Assembly (NCBI GenBank): GCA_033439265.1
Contig: JAVTVX010000030.1
Span: 5,783,774-5,847,773 of the forward strand
Length of the DNA: 64,000 nucleotides
Direction of reading: 5' to 3'
Source of the DNA: Dillenia suffruticosa
Taxonomy: Eukaryota > Streptophyta > Magnoliopsida > Dilleniales > Dilleniaceae
Notes under the pieces: model-generated
Told to the model about the DNA's origin: nothing
The model's input: the letters and a program-made list of their open reading frames with translations, nothing else
Databases searched by the model: none
Translations under genes and position numbers: made by a program
Shown: positions 1 through 12,800 of the stretch, piece after piece
How the letters are laid out: every line of letters starts with the position of its first letter
Numbering within the stretch: position 1 is the first letter of the stretch

Positions 1-1044
1 TACAAATAGTCCCACTGGATCTTCAGGGAAAATGGAACAACTACTGACTCCAAATCATAGATTGGATCATTCTACTTATAAGACCTTCGTGGAGGCTAAG
101 TTATGGCATGACCTTTCTATAGAAGAACAACCCTAAACCAAATAGCTATAGATCTAAAATCTCTTGCCAGACAAGACCAACATCGAAACCTCTATCAAAA
201 GTTGTTTGAGATCTCCTAAGTAGCGAATTTGATGAGTAAAGTTATCGATCCCCCAAATATTAAATGACTTTTCCAATTAATATTGATCCACTCTAATTAC
301 CTAAATTTATTTGAGAGTAGTGAACTTTTAGAGTGAAAATAAGAACTAAATTTCTAACTCTAAATTATTTTAAAAATGAAATAAATAAACAAAAGAATAA
401 TAAATGAATTAAACTAACTAAATTTAAATCCTAAAAATTTTTTATAAACAAAATTACTACTATAAAATGAGAAAAAAAAACTACTAAAAGAGATTACTTA
501 ACTAAGAAATTTAGAAAATAAAAAGAAATACTAATTAAAACTACTAGAAAAAAACTAAAACAATCTAAAACACCAATGAAAACTAAAAGTGGATCTTTTT
601 CCCAAAAAAAAATGACAAATTAATATCTAAAAGAAACTAATTGAAAATTAAAATATAAAACTTAAATATAATAATATACTGAAATTAAACAGAATATTAT
701 CATAAGACAACAAGAAAGACAAAAATTATAACGAAACATGTGAAATTAAAAGAAGAAATCGCAAATAGTGAAGACTCAAAGGAGTGGATTGATAATTTAA
801 AACTGCAAGATGATTTTATTTATTTTGAGTTGTGGGTTCAATTTTTATGAAATATCTCCACAGATTACCACGCAAACAATTTGAGGCTCCAGTCATGCAA
901 AACTGAGTTGTTTGGCCGCTGATCAAAAGCGCCTTAGTAGTGTAATTAATAGAGCAAAGCTCTATCCGTACACCGAACATTGTATCATTGAGAGCAATAA
1001 TTGCATACACAAACGAGCAAATCCTTTGCCACCTAGCAAAGTTG
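1..1044. other. AT-rich intergenic DNA
   Basis: I see no coding region here. Short frames are not conserved-looking and the A-rich stretch at 300-780 is low complexity. No RNA gene or transposon end was recognised. Confidence 0.6.
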
Positions 1045-1171
1045 AATAAGTACACACTCTCTCTCTCTCTCTCTCTCTCTCACAGAGTCCCGCGTCCGTG
1101 TCTGATAATTATTCTTAGCAAAATGAAAGGGATTGCTATTGAACAGAAAAATTATATGATAAATAAGTACA

Positions 1172-1206
<35 letters not shown>

Positions 1207-1252
1207 CCTATTCTTAGCAAAATGAACGTGATTTGAACAGAAAAGTTATATG
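1045..1252. repeat. Tandem duplication carrying two CT microsatellites
   Basis: Two copies (about 1045-1160 and 1162-1252) each begin AATAAGTACACACTCTCT, run through a (CT)n tract, and continue with TTCTTAGCAAAATGAA and then GAACAGAAAA.TTATATG. The first copy has about 27 extra bases after the CT tract. The second copy ends where the terminal repeat of the next element begins, which helps place that element's left edge. Confidence 0.75.
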
Positions 1253-3187
1253 TTTAGTTTTGAAATTATGGATCAAGTTGTCAATTTAGTCTCTAAACTT
1301 TAAAAACTATAGAAAAATACTCAAATTTTAAAAAATGTCACAAATTGAACTTATTAATGATGGAGTCAAATTTTTCTTTTAATTGCTAACATGAAATGAT
1401 ATGATAAATGAATTAAATATATGGATATCGATTTGACGATACCTAATCATCATTTCCAGACACCTTACACAGCCTCGTCGGAGGCATGCTAATATGGCAA
1501 TGCCACGTAACCCACATGCTAACATGGCACCACGTCAACAAGGGGGGACATTCTGGTCTTTCAAGTATACAAAAGGGATAGTTAAGATGTGTCCGGTTGT
1601 GATAAATAAGGGTATTTTTTAGAAAATATTTTCTAAGAAAATGAAACAATATTTAAATATTCTATTTTTTAATTTAAAAAAAAAATAATAATTAAAAAAT
1701 ATTATTTTTTAATTTATAAAGAGAAATAAAAAATAATTTTAAAGTTATTTTTTACTATTTTTCATTATAAATAAAATTCGTATTCTTTAATATTTTCAAA
1801 ATTTTCTATTTTTTAAAAAATAAAAAATATGAAAAAATTAAAAATTATTTATCATAACTAAACGTATCTTTGTTTTTTTAATAATTACAAGAAAATTAAA
1901 ATTACCATAAAATACTAATGACGCACAAATTTAATATTTTTGAATTTTTATTTTTATGTTGTAAAATTAAAATATAATTATGAAATTAAAATCCTAAGTA
2001 ATGAATAAAAAAATATAAAATGTGAAAATAGATAACAAAACTATGCAACAAATATACATTAAATAAAAAACATACCCGACGTTAGAGAAATAAAGAATTC
2101 AAACCAAACGAGGCACTAAATTGACAAATTAAAGTCTAAATCAAGGTTTGGAAACACAGAATCGAAGGCTGATAAAGACGAATCCGATGGCGATTAAGTG
2201 ATCTCTTCGGCAACAAAGGCGAATCTAAGGGTGGCGACTGACTGTAATTCGAAGAGGACAGACGGTGGTTGCGAGGGCAAACAACGGCGATGATGAATGA
2301 GTTGAGGCGGAGAAAATCAGGCGATGGAGAAATCATAGAAAACGAAGATGAATTCAAGGACAGAAGCAAATTGAAGGTGAATCAAACCAAGATGGAGACT
2401 GAAATTCCAGAAAAGGTGGAGATGGTGATTGACAGTGATTTCGATAAAACCGAAGGGGTGACTTTGGAGATTGAAGGCTGTGATTGAACTCTAAAGGCGA
2501 AGAAGAGGGATTGACTGTAGATAATGATGAAGAATGAACTTTTGAAGGCGAATTGAATAACTAATGGAGAAAGCGAACGGGCGGAGAAGTCGAAGAAGAC
2601 GCTGACAGTTGAATCGAAGATGCTTGAAACGATTGATGGTGGAAAATTCAAAGAGGACGAACAGCAACGAGATCCAATCGATGACAAACAGAACTTTAGA
2701 TGGCGAAATTTTAAGAGAATCCTTTCCAGAAATTTCTCAATTCCCTCTTGCACAAACTTCTCTGTTGAATCTAGGGCTTCTTCTCCCATTGGGCTTGACT
2801 TGAGTGGGCTTGGACTTGACCTTGTCTTTGATTGTGGACCGAAATTTGAACTAATTTGGTCTTATTGTTTTTGGTGGAATCATCTGGTCTTTTGTGTAAT
2901 CGAAAGACCAGAATCCCCTTACTGACGTGGCACGCCACGTTAGCACATTGATTGTGTGGCACTACAACATCAGCATCAGTACATCTAACTCATTCTTACG
3001 TCATTTCACATCAATAGTTAACAGATAATTTGATTCCATCAATTATGAAGAGACCAATCAGTAACATTTTTGGAAGTTCAAGAACTCTTTTGTTTTTTTT
3101 GTGGGACAGTTCGAGAAACTCTCCTATAACGTTTTGACGCTCAGGAACTAATTTGAGAACTCGACCATAATTCAGGGATTAGAGATG
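1253..3187. mobile_element. Non-autonomous DNA element with ~300-bp TIRs (MULE-type, possible Pack-MULE)
   Basis: The left arm (about 1253-1575) reads as an imperfect inverted copy of the right arm (about 2895-3187). Matching landmarks are GAAATTATGGATCAAG / GAATTATGGTCGAG at the tips and AAAGACCAGAAT plus GACGTGG and TTAGCA at the inner ends. There is no transposase. The interior is AT-rich to about 2130, then has balanced, GAA/GATGGCGA-rich sequence at 2130-2880 that looks like captured host DNA, though no frame is recognisable. Long TIRs with foreign filler fit a Mutator-like non-autonomous element. I could not define a 9-bp target duplication, so the superfamily call is an inference. Confidence 0.6.
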
Positions 3188-3324
3188 TAATTTTTCCTTT
3201 TTGAATACATAGATATTCTCCCTAGTGTAACTGAATCCATATATGGACAAACACGTTCAAATCATGTTTGATTAAACGTCTTATCTTCATTTCACATCCT
3301 TGACGAGTACCAATGATTAAAACG

Positions 3325-3444
3325 TTGGCCCAGCCCCAGATCAACCCATCCCCAGTCCCTAACTTAAATTCGAGCCTGGGGCAGTTGGCCCAGCCCCAGA
3401 TCAACCCATCCCCAGTCCCTAACTTAAAATTAAGCCAGAGGCAG
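3325..3444. repeat. Two-copy 60-bp tandem repeat
   Basis: Two adjacent 60-bp units start GTTGGCCCAGCCCCAGATC at 3325 and at 3385. They are nearly identical and diverge only at the end of the second copy. No coding role is visible. Confidence 0.9.
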
Positions 3445-3534
3445 ATCTTTCTCATATGGGGTACACATTTTGCAGTCCATTACCAAGTTAAACACCAAAT
3501 CTTCCTTCTTTTTTTTTTTTTTTTTTTTTTTTTA

Positions 3535-3700
3535 CCACCTGTGTTCGGGTTTTGCCCGACTAATTCAGTTCGAATACTGTGAAACTCATTTTAGGAGTTG
3601 GCTCTCTCAATCATTTTTTATCAATTTTAGAATTCGAATTCGAGATTTCTGATTAAAGATAGAGTATCCGACTATTCAACAAAAAAAGAAGTTTGGTATT
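3535..3700 (+). repeat. Dispersed repeat, CCCGACTAATTC type
   Basis: A block containing GCCCGACTAATTCAGTTCGA, then AACTCATTTTAGGAGTTGGCT and AATTCGAGA, is related to the block at about 46480-46600 (CTGACTAATCCGATTCAAGT, CACTTTAGAGGTTGGCT, AACTCGAAATCGAGA). It is probably a short interspersed element or a transposon-end fragment. The family is not identified. Confidence 0.45.
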
Positions 3701-4083
3701 AAAAACCAAATCTTCAACATAGAAGTAAGGGAAATGTTGCTTTTTTTGTGTGTGATAGAAGTGACGAAAATGCTTTTATGTTGGGATTGATTCTTTTTTA
3801 GCCATACGTGACTCTTTTTCCTTTTTGTTCTAACGGACAATACAAAAAATTTCAGCTATTATATTATTCACTGCATTAATATAAACAAATTTATGTAGAA
3901 ATTATTTTAAATAAGAGATAGTCGGACCCTTCTATAAAAACAGTAAAGAAAAATATAATCAGCTCCGACCAAAAAAAAAAAAAGATTGAATGAAGAGCTG
4001 GAGATGTCCTAAGCCGACACCAACTCACTTGGAGGAAACAACAACCAATCCCACACAACACAACAACATCTCTCACACTTTAT

Positions 4084-4091
4084 CTATAAAT
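4084..4091 (+). promoter_or_regulatory. TATA box of the inhibitor gene
   Basis: CTATAAAT lies about 90 bases before the ATG at 4176, with a CA-rich, U-poor leader of plausible 5'UTR length after it. Position and sequence fit a plant TATA box. No other promoter element is claimed. Confidence 0.6.
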
Positions 4092-4175
4092 CCCTCACTT
4101 CAAGGCAACACCAAAGGTAAACCTCTCCACAATCCCCCAACTCCAAAACCTTAAAACCTCCGAGAACAACAAAAA

Positions 4176-4742
4176 ATGAGAAAACCCTCCCTCGCTTTCT
4201 CTCCAAATTCACCCTACCAATTCCTCCTCACTATCATCTTCCTCTTCACCTTCCACAATGTTATCAAGGGCCACGATCTCATCAGGGACACGTGTAACAA
4301 ATCTGCGAAAGGTGATCCAAACATCCACTACATGTTTTGTGTATATGCTCTCCAAGCAACCCCAAACGGCCATTGTGCAAGTCTCGGCGGACTAGGCATG
4401 AACTCCATCAAGTTAATTAGAGACAACATGACCAACACCAGGTGTCACACAAGACATCTCCTGGAAAACAAAAGGCTGGACCCATATGTTAAACAATGTC
4501 TAGAGGATTGCTTTGAGCTCTATTCGGATGCTTTGCCATATGTAAGACAAGCCATCAAAGAGTACAGGGCAAAGAATTATGTTGATGCAAATATACATAT
4601 AAGCGCAGCCATGGATGCTTCAACCACTTGTGAAAATGGGTTCAAGGAAAAGAAGGGTGTGGTTTCTCCATTGACGAAGAGAAACAAAAATACTTTTGAG
4701 TTGTCTGCAATTGCACTTTCCATTATGAACATGGTTGGCTAA
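4176..4742 (+). CDS. Pectinesterase/invertase inhibitor family protein (Pla a 1-like)
   Basis: A single-exon frame of 188 residues. Residues about 15-32 are a hydrophobic signal peptide (QFLLTIIFLFTFHNVIKG), so the protein is probably secreted to the cell wall. The four cysteines typical of PMEI-domain helical-bundle proteins are at 40, 55, 112 and 152 (DTC, FCV, EDCF, TCENGF). Residues 67, 90 and 108 are extra cysteines. The C-terminal stretch CENGFKEKKGVVSPLTK closely resembles plane-tree pollen allergen Pla a 1 and related 'putative invertase inhibitors'. The family blocks cell-wall/vacuolar invertase or pectin methylesterase by a 1:1 complex; sequence alone does not say which. The start is supported by the signal peptide immediately after it and by the TATA box 90 bases upstream. 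The gene stands alone, with repeats on both sides. Confidence 0.9.
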   Translation: MRKPSLAFSPNSPYQFLLTIIFLFTFHNVIKGHDLIRDTCNKSAKGDPNIHYMFCVYALQATPNGHCASLGGLGMNSIKLIRDNMTNTRCHTRHLLENKRLDPYVKQCLEDCFELYSDALPYVRQAIKEYRAKNYVDANIHISAAMDASTTCENGFKEKKGVVSPLTKRNKNTFELSAIALSIMNMVG

Positions 4743-5187
4743 TTAATTTTGTTACACTTAATATTATATATATTTATATCCTCCTTATTCTTTAAGGTTT
4801 ATTTCAAATTTAGGGATTGAAGATTGGGGTATGATAAAAAAAAAATTATTACCCTTGTATTTGGAGTGTGTTAATTAACACCTTGTAATATGAGACAGTG
4901 AAAATCAAATTTTAATTATTTGGGAAATGTCAATTAAAGTTATTAAATATTGTGTTTAATTGAAGTATAATTCAAAATTATTTGAAATATTTAGTTGTTT
5001 GGTTTGTTTCTATCCTTAATGTTTCCTTTGTTATAATTTTGTTTTGCTTAGAACTTTTCATAGAACATTTCATTTATGAATTTTGAGTATCAAACTAGTA
5101 TTCATAATTATCTTATCGCAAAACATATAAACTCAAAAAAATTAAAAATTATCGGAAGTAGAAAATGATAACGATTATGAATTTAAA

Positions 5188-5225
<38 letters not shown>

Positions 5226-5242
5226 ATTTATATATATATATT

Positions 5243-5273
<31 letters not shown>

Positions 5274-5381
5274 ATTTTTCCTACAACTTCCGTGAGTAAA
5301 GTTGCTTTGTTATTGATCCAGGCTTAGGGTTAACATATGTTTTATTTGTTTTCTCTGTTTTTCCTATATTCTCTCTGTTCC

Positions 5382-5422
<41 letters not shown>

Positions 5423-5760
5423 CCGTTTTATTTCACAGGCTAATAATGATCAACAATGTTATTTGGTTTGAGGTGGTTGTCTTGAGTTTATTGTAAGTTT
5501 CTCTTTGTTAGAGCTCATTCGAGTTGCCAAGATAAAAGCAAAGGAGTCAATGACAAAATTTCTCAAGGAGAGGTTTCGGATGATGATACGAGGAGTGACT
5601 TCTAATATATGTTTGTCCCTCTCTGTCTTTGAATATCAATACCTATGAGAGGTTTGAAACGTCAATCAGATTCAACTCAAGTGGCACTGAGTCTCAAAAA
5701 AAAAAAAAAATGAGAGGTCCGAAACATTCAATTCTATTTAGCTGAAAATTGAAGTCTTAC

Positions 5761-5813
<53 letters not shown>

Positions 5814-7600
5814 TAACCTCATTGAATTTGATAAAATTTGATTTGAGATAGGTTAAATCTTAAATAATAAAATTTTTTTTACGTCTATTTTCTTTAAATC
5901 TAATTTAAAAATAAAACTTTACTTAAAAAATACTAATTGCTAACTGAAAATTGAGGACGAAACTTAATGGTCATGTTTTCATTCCACGGTTTTTAAGAGA
6001 ATTGCAGCAAGAAAATTTTTTAATCTCTGTATTTATTTTTTGTTTTGGGGGGTTTAATATTATATTGGTATTTATTTGATGGAAAGGGCATAAAGAAAAT
6101 GGGACACGCGGTTTCTCTTCAGTTCTTCGAAACTCCTGAGAATCGAATCACGTAAGCAACATCAATCATACGGAGTGAGTGGTTAATAAATCATTCCGGC
6201 CAAGCTTCTCTTATCCTCACCATGTGAATTTTAGGACAGGAGTACAAAAGAATAAAGGAGGTAAAATATTACCCTTCTAAACTTTTACCCTGTTCAGATA
6301 TATTTGATAATAATAAGATACAAGTAAATATTAATCTATTTAAGGGTAGAGGAAAGGAAGAGGAAAGCCCAAAAAATAATAAATAATATAAAATCTAGAA
6401 GAAAAAAAATATTATATTCTTCACTTTTTTAGTTCTTTTATTTTTTGAAAAACATTTATGAAATTTACCCTTTTTTTATATAATATAAAAAGAAAAAGCA
6501 TTGTGTTATGGAATAGAGTTGTGCAGGCCATCATAAGTCATAGTTGTACAATTATTACTCTTTTATTACTTTTCTAAAGTGATTAAAAGAATCTTTAGTG
6601 AGAGAATGGAAAATATTATGTCTCCTGTCTCCTACCATCAACATCATGAGTCTTGCCCATAAATCTAAGTAGCCGAGAAATCATATGCCTAAAGCAGGTT
6701 GAAGGGTCACTGTTTTTGCAGTTAAAGAGGTAAGTCTGATTTTAAGATAAAGCAACATAATCCATACTTGGTTAAGCAATAAATGAGCCTTTTGGATTGG
6801 AACAGTCCAGAAGGAAGATGAGAGGAAACAAATAAGGAGGAGATGTAGATGGATTTTCTGCAAAATTTCTGCATTACCATACCATATACGCATTCGTATA
6901 CATACTTTATTATTAGGATTTTCACCCATAAGATGAGTTTCATGACGACATTGCATCATAGCATGCCTTACGGTTATATAACAAGTTTTTTGACCTATTG
7001 TATCATGACCTCTTTACATTACATTGTTTACCCAGTTGAACTGGGCAGCAAGTTGTTCCAGCTTAGCTCATCACCAGATGAGCCGAGCTTCAGTTCGTTT
7101 CATTTATCGTATCATTTAAATTTCAATTAACTTTTTACCAACTCACTATTCAAATGTGAAAATTAAAGTCTTTTTCGTGGGTATGGTCTCATCATTTACT
7201 CACAATGGAAGTAGAAAATAGTCAATTTTCAATATAAAGAGGAAATGTATCTTGCTACTTCAAGTATAAGACAAGAATGGGCGTAAATGCTTTCACAAGA
7301 TCATGTTCAACAAAAGTGAATACCGTCACCGTAGAAAAGGGCTGCAAGAAAATGAAAGAATGGAGCAGAAGCTTAAAGCAAAACCTGTCTTGTCTAGGGA
7401 ACGGGTGAAAACCCAAATGATCCTTTGGAAATCCAAAATCTCTCCAAGCTCAACAGAAAACAATTTTCCAAGATTAACACTTTTGATTTACATCCATAGC
7501 CACAAGGGGCAAGGACAACATACAAATTGAGAAGCAACAAGAGCCAAAATAATTAAAAACTAACAACAATTTAGATAAAGAAATGAAATAATAATGGATT
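4743..7600. other. Intergenic DNA with TA and CT microsatellites
   Basis: Contains a TA/TTTA array at about 5188-5275, a (CT)n tract at about 5385-5419 and a (TA)n tract at about 5766-5811. Short frames near 6680-6960 and 7300-7530 match no family I know. No gene is supported. Confidence 0.55.
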
Positions 7601-8220
7601 AGAAAAACTGAATTCATGTAGTTTCTCTTTCGCCTACTGTTTAGCAAAAAACTTAAAATAAATTGATCTAGTCACCCGGTAATTGAAGTCATATCTCTTA
7701 CATTCAGAAGTAGAGGACATGTACCTAAAATAATCTCCTTTTCAGATAAGTTGAGGCCATGTTTCTTTTTGCATGCTTTTGGGTGCAAGAAGATGTGAAG
7801 GATGGTTACACAATAGCCATACCCCTAAAACAAGTAAGAAAGCCAAAACAATTCCAAGGTTACATGTCACCAATCAAACCAGAATGGAAAAATTAAATAT
7901 CTCCATACCGCATGAGCCGTGCATTCCACAAATTCCTTTAAAAAGTGAAACCAATTTGTAAATGAAATGAAGATCAAAAATGACAATTCGTTGATGTTTG
8001 GCAATTGCTTAAAGCAGAAGCATGATGGGAGTTTTAAAATAATTCTGCAAGTATACTCCCTATCTAACCTATCGCATTATTTTGCCCCGCTACATGCCAG
8101 GGACGACCTTCCTACAGTCACTCAACCACACTCATAGAAGAGTTGAACACAGAATAGTTTCGGTTGGAAATTTTAAAATGTGAAACAAACCCAAAACTCA
8201 GGCGACAGTTCCTTGTTGGA

Positions 8221-9807
8221 CTAGCCAGCCATTGGATGGTTATAGATGTACTCAATGGCAAGATTACAGGAGTCAATCTTATCTGCTTCTTTGTCTGGAA
8301 TTTCGAGCTTGAATTCCTCTTCTAGGGCCATTACGATCTCCACATTGTCCAAGCTATCCAAGCCTAAATCCTTTTGGAAATGCACATCAGGTGTCACCTG
8401 TAGATGACACCCTTGTTAATTTCCAGCTTATGATAGTGATGCAATGTTGAAACTGTGACAACTAAGAGATGCACCAAATGCAATAACCACCACCAAAATT
8501 TGAAGTGAGACGCATAGACCATCATCAGGGAAATGGCAACAAATTGAGAATTAGTATAGCATTGGGAAGGGAGGAGATATAGGCTTTGAATACACGTGTA
8601 AAAAGGAGTATTAAAAAATCATCTTTCAATCAATAGATTCCAGAGATTAAATTGCAATGAAAAGAAACTAACAATTATGCTGCATGTTCTCTAACGTGAA
8701 CAGTTAAAAGCCAGGTTTACTGCAGTGATGGAATCACCCAGTTGCTGCAACATGTGAGCTCACCATCACAATCAGAGAGAAGAGAAGGAGAAGCAGTCAT
8801 GCTAAATACGGCCGCATTATAATTCAACATAAGGGAGGGCAGGTGTAGTTGTACTTGGACAAAAACCTTGACCATAAAACAAGTGTTCAGAGTTCAGTTG
8901 TATAGCAGATCCAGACACCATTTTAGACAATTGTAGCACAAGAAGACCGCAGCACAAGTGATAGAGGTGTTGTCATAACCAAAAAGAACACAATACTCGC
9001 ATTATATTCAGACAATTAGGAGCTTGAAGTGTGTGAGTTGTAGAAAAGGTGATGCTTGAAAAGTAAATTCTCTTCAAATACTGGACTTGAATGGAGGAAG
9101 AGAGTTGTAGAGGTGCATGCTATATAAGGTACTTTTGCAATGACAACTAATCAATGGAATTGAACAGGGACATTTAAATCTTCAGCATGGTGTTGCCACA
9201 GGAGTATGACAATCGAATTTGTTACCTTCCTAAGTTGGTTTAATTGCAAGAAAGTAACAGCTTCTTACCTTCCTATTGGGATGGTCCATTTATCCCACTT
9301 AAAAAATGCCCATCAATCTATTTTAATGCCAGAGAAAAGAAAAAGGAGTGCAAATTTATGGACAAATGGATTACTTTCAAGAGATATTCAAGGTGTGGGC
9401 TAGCAGAACTCTGCTGCTTCTTGGGTTTTCATACTTCGAAGGGAGAAAAATATATATATACATATAAAACCAACCCCAGCAGTGACCAAGGAGTAGAAAA
9501 ATGGATAGGTAGTTGGCCTGATAACAAAAATGAGAAGGAAATGAATACACTTTGGCCTCATAACAGGACCATAAACCTTTTGCAAGTTAAAGGCCAGTGA
9601 TAAGTCTGTTCGTCCCAGGAAGGACCAACCATAAATCTTATGCACGCCCACATGGAATAGAGAATCTTGTTAAATTACCAATATTCAAGATTGGTGACTG
9701 GAACAACATAAGATTTCCACCGAGATGTATCAGATTAAGATTTATCTAGTCAAAAAGACGCTGGTGGCTAAATGGTTACTAATTGGTACGGTAAACTGCT
9801 AAATGTG

Positions 9808-9848
<41 letters not shown>

Positions 9849-12800
9849 AGCATGAGAAAAAGAGGTACCAAAAAAAGGTCCTCAAGAGCATAAACTCAAT
9901 GGTCTACATAAATCACGAACTATGCCAATTTATTGATAATGACTTAAACAAGAACTAAAATCATCCTCAAAAACCAAATAATAGATTAGCCTAAATCAAA
10001 CAAAACAACTAATAAAAAAATATAAAGTCCGGAACCAGAGGCCGCCCTAAGGGGAGCCACCCCTCCTAAAAGTTTTCAAAATATCCTGTATACATAGGGT
10101 TTTTAAAGGTCGAGTAAGGGCAAGTAAGGTATTTGGTCCCTGTAATTTTTAACTTTTCGATTGTATTATATTTTAAAGACAAGTTTTTCTAGAGTAACGT
10201 AGAATTCAGATAAAAAAGAATATTTTTAAATTCATTATTGGCTTTCTTTTAACCCATGTGTCAAGTTCAAATTCAATCGAACTCCACCCATTACCCTATT
10301 TTGTTTTCTGAATTTTTTCCCTTAAAAAAAAAAAAAAAAGACACCATATCAGGAGGAATCTTTCTTTCAATTTACAAGATTTCAAAGTTAGAGACATGGA
10401 GCATTCATCATATTTTTCCTAGGGTCTACACGATTTGTGAACTCCAACAAAAATTAAATTTGCAGTACACTATGAGTTAATTTTTTTTTTTTAAATGACA
10501 AGATACCAGATAATTTAATGGAGGACAGTGTATCACTAAGTCAGCTGCCACAACTATTTTGGAATTGCAACATAACAATTTCTTCATTTCTTTGCAATAC
10601 TTTTCCCCATTTCTTCATTTCTTTTGTTTTCTAAATGCCCTTTGCTATTTATTGGTTGATATGGATGGAAAAAGTTTTCATGTTCAAAAACCTGAAATCC
10701 ATGATGGAGAAGTTTCTTGTTCTATTCTTAGTGACCTTTTTCCATTCTTGTCAATACATGTTCTTTTGTTTTTCTTTTTTTTCACCATACCTCATATATA
10801 AAATATCTGAATAATAGCTTTTTACATTATTTGTAGTGTGAGTATTTTTATTGATATAATTTTTTATTTTAAATTTTGATTATATAATTCTCTATTTTAA
10901 TTATGAATTTAAAAGTGTAGCTTGGCCGAGTGAGAATGGGACCGCCACTGGTCAGAATACTTCAAAGACGTAAACAGAGTTAGAATGAGGGAGAGAGTGT
11001 GTATGAGTGAATTGTAAAGTACTAGAGGGAGACAAAGAAAGAAGTCAATTGTTCCCAATATCTGGAAGTATTAACCACCAATGAGATGCACTTCATCAAT
11101 CATATCCTTGTGTTCTTTGCCACCTCAAACAGCATTGGCCTCAAAATTCATGACCAAAGTTCAAGTCACGTGAGGCCTGGTGCCTTTTACAGCTTCCAAA
11201 TCACCATAAAAAAAAAAGAATCCAGTCCAAGATATGCATTCTCCTGAAAACCTACATGAGACACAATGAAAGAAATATCTTTTTCCCACATCTAGACTAT
11301 CCCTTCTGTCACTAAAAAGGCTGATTGGGCTCTATGCTGGATCAAGGGCTCAGAAACTTTCCCCAATAGATTTTTTCCAGCATTTTCTAAATGATGGCCG
11401 GTATAGGCAATCAACCCCAACAAATAGAGCCGGCTGAGATGTGGAGAATGATTGAGGATTTGACCGAGGCTGCAAAAGTCGCGCAGCGTCAAGAACCCAT
11501 GGAAGCTCGAATGGAGATTCCGGAAGGCGACTACAAACAAGTCAAGATTCTCTATCTTGAACTCAAGAATGTGAACCTTTTCATGAAACAAGACCTGAAA
11601 ATTGTGATGCGCAAGGTGGATTGGAAGAGTGGTTTACCACATGCTCCTGATTTGAATGGTTGAGTCTTTGATGAAGCATTAGATCCAATTTTTTGATGAA
11701 TACAATGAGTACGAGGATGAGCAAGAAGTTAACATCACTTTTGGAGAGTTGTAATTAAAGCAGTGTTTGACTTTTAAATCTATGATGAGGACAGAACCAA
11801 GAACCTAATTCTAGGCAGCAGCAAGTCCGTGACATTGCATGATGAGGGGACAGTCAAGTTATGGGATTTGCCTAGCAATTTCATCTTTTCGGAGAATGAC
11901 ATTGGGAAAAACCAAGCACTTTACTCTGTACAGAAGTAGCAAGAACTCAACAATGCTGCAGGAATTCCTACCTTGACAAGTAAATTAAAGAAAGAACAGC
12001 TTTCTGATTTCGAGGTGCTGCATTTACGGATGATGGGAAAGCCAATGAATTCAATGATTACTGCCACAATCATCATCCTCTGATTGCCTTCACCAACATA
12101 TAAGTTAGAGGACTTTTTGGTAGTGTATTTTGTGATTTCAGGCTGCAAAATTGCCGTTATGATGCTCAAATATCTGTATTTGGTTCAAAGCTTCAAAAGA
12201 AACTGAGGATGCTAAGGTGTTTATGATAGGTTCTGGTGCTCTAGGTTGTGACTTTTTGAAAAATATTGCCCTGATGGGAGTTCCATGTTGTAGCCAAAGG
12301 AAGTATGCCAATGAGATGAAGCATTACATCGAAGTAATTGACTGAAGTTCCAACCATACCTTGAAAAGCAAAGATGAATCACGCCTCGAGGACAAGTCTT
12401 TTTCCAACTGGGGGAGAATGACGCAGGATGCTTCAAGAAATTAGATAACTTCTAGTTGTTTTTTTAATGGTTTTCCTTCTTTGTTTAAGTTTCTATTTAG
12501 GAAGATTCCATTTTTCCTTTTTTTTCTTCTATTTCCTTAAGTAATTAGGATGTTAAAATAATTAAACAGTTTTGGTTTAAAATTTGGATTTGTTCTAATT
12601 AGTATAAAATGACAATAATAGTCACTTTATGGGTATAATTTTTTTCTATAAACCTAATTACTGTTCCAACCACAATCACCCTCTTCTAGCCCTAATTGTT
12701 GAAATCTAATTGCAGTAAACCCTTCCCCTACATCAGTTCTGGGTGAAGAAAATAGTTCCATAAACAAACCCACTAGGGAATTCTGCAACTATTTTCCCAC

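Noticed and set aside
9206-9651. Frames of 65-118 codons in the mtACP intron
   Set aside because: They overlap one another on both strands, show no domain and sit inside an intron defined by clean splice sites.
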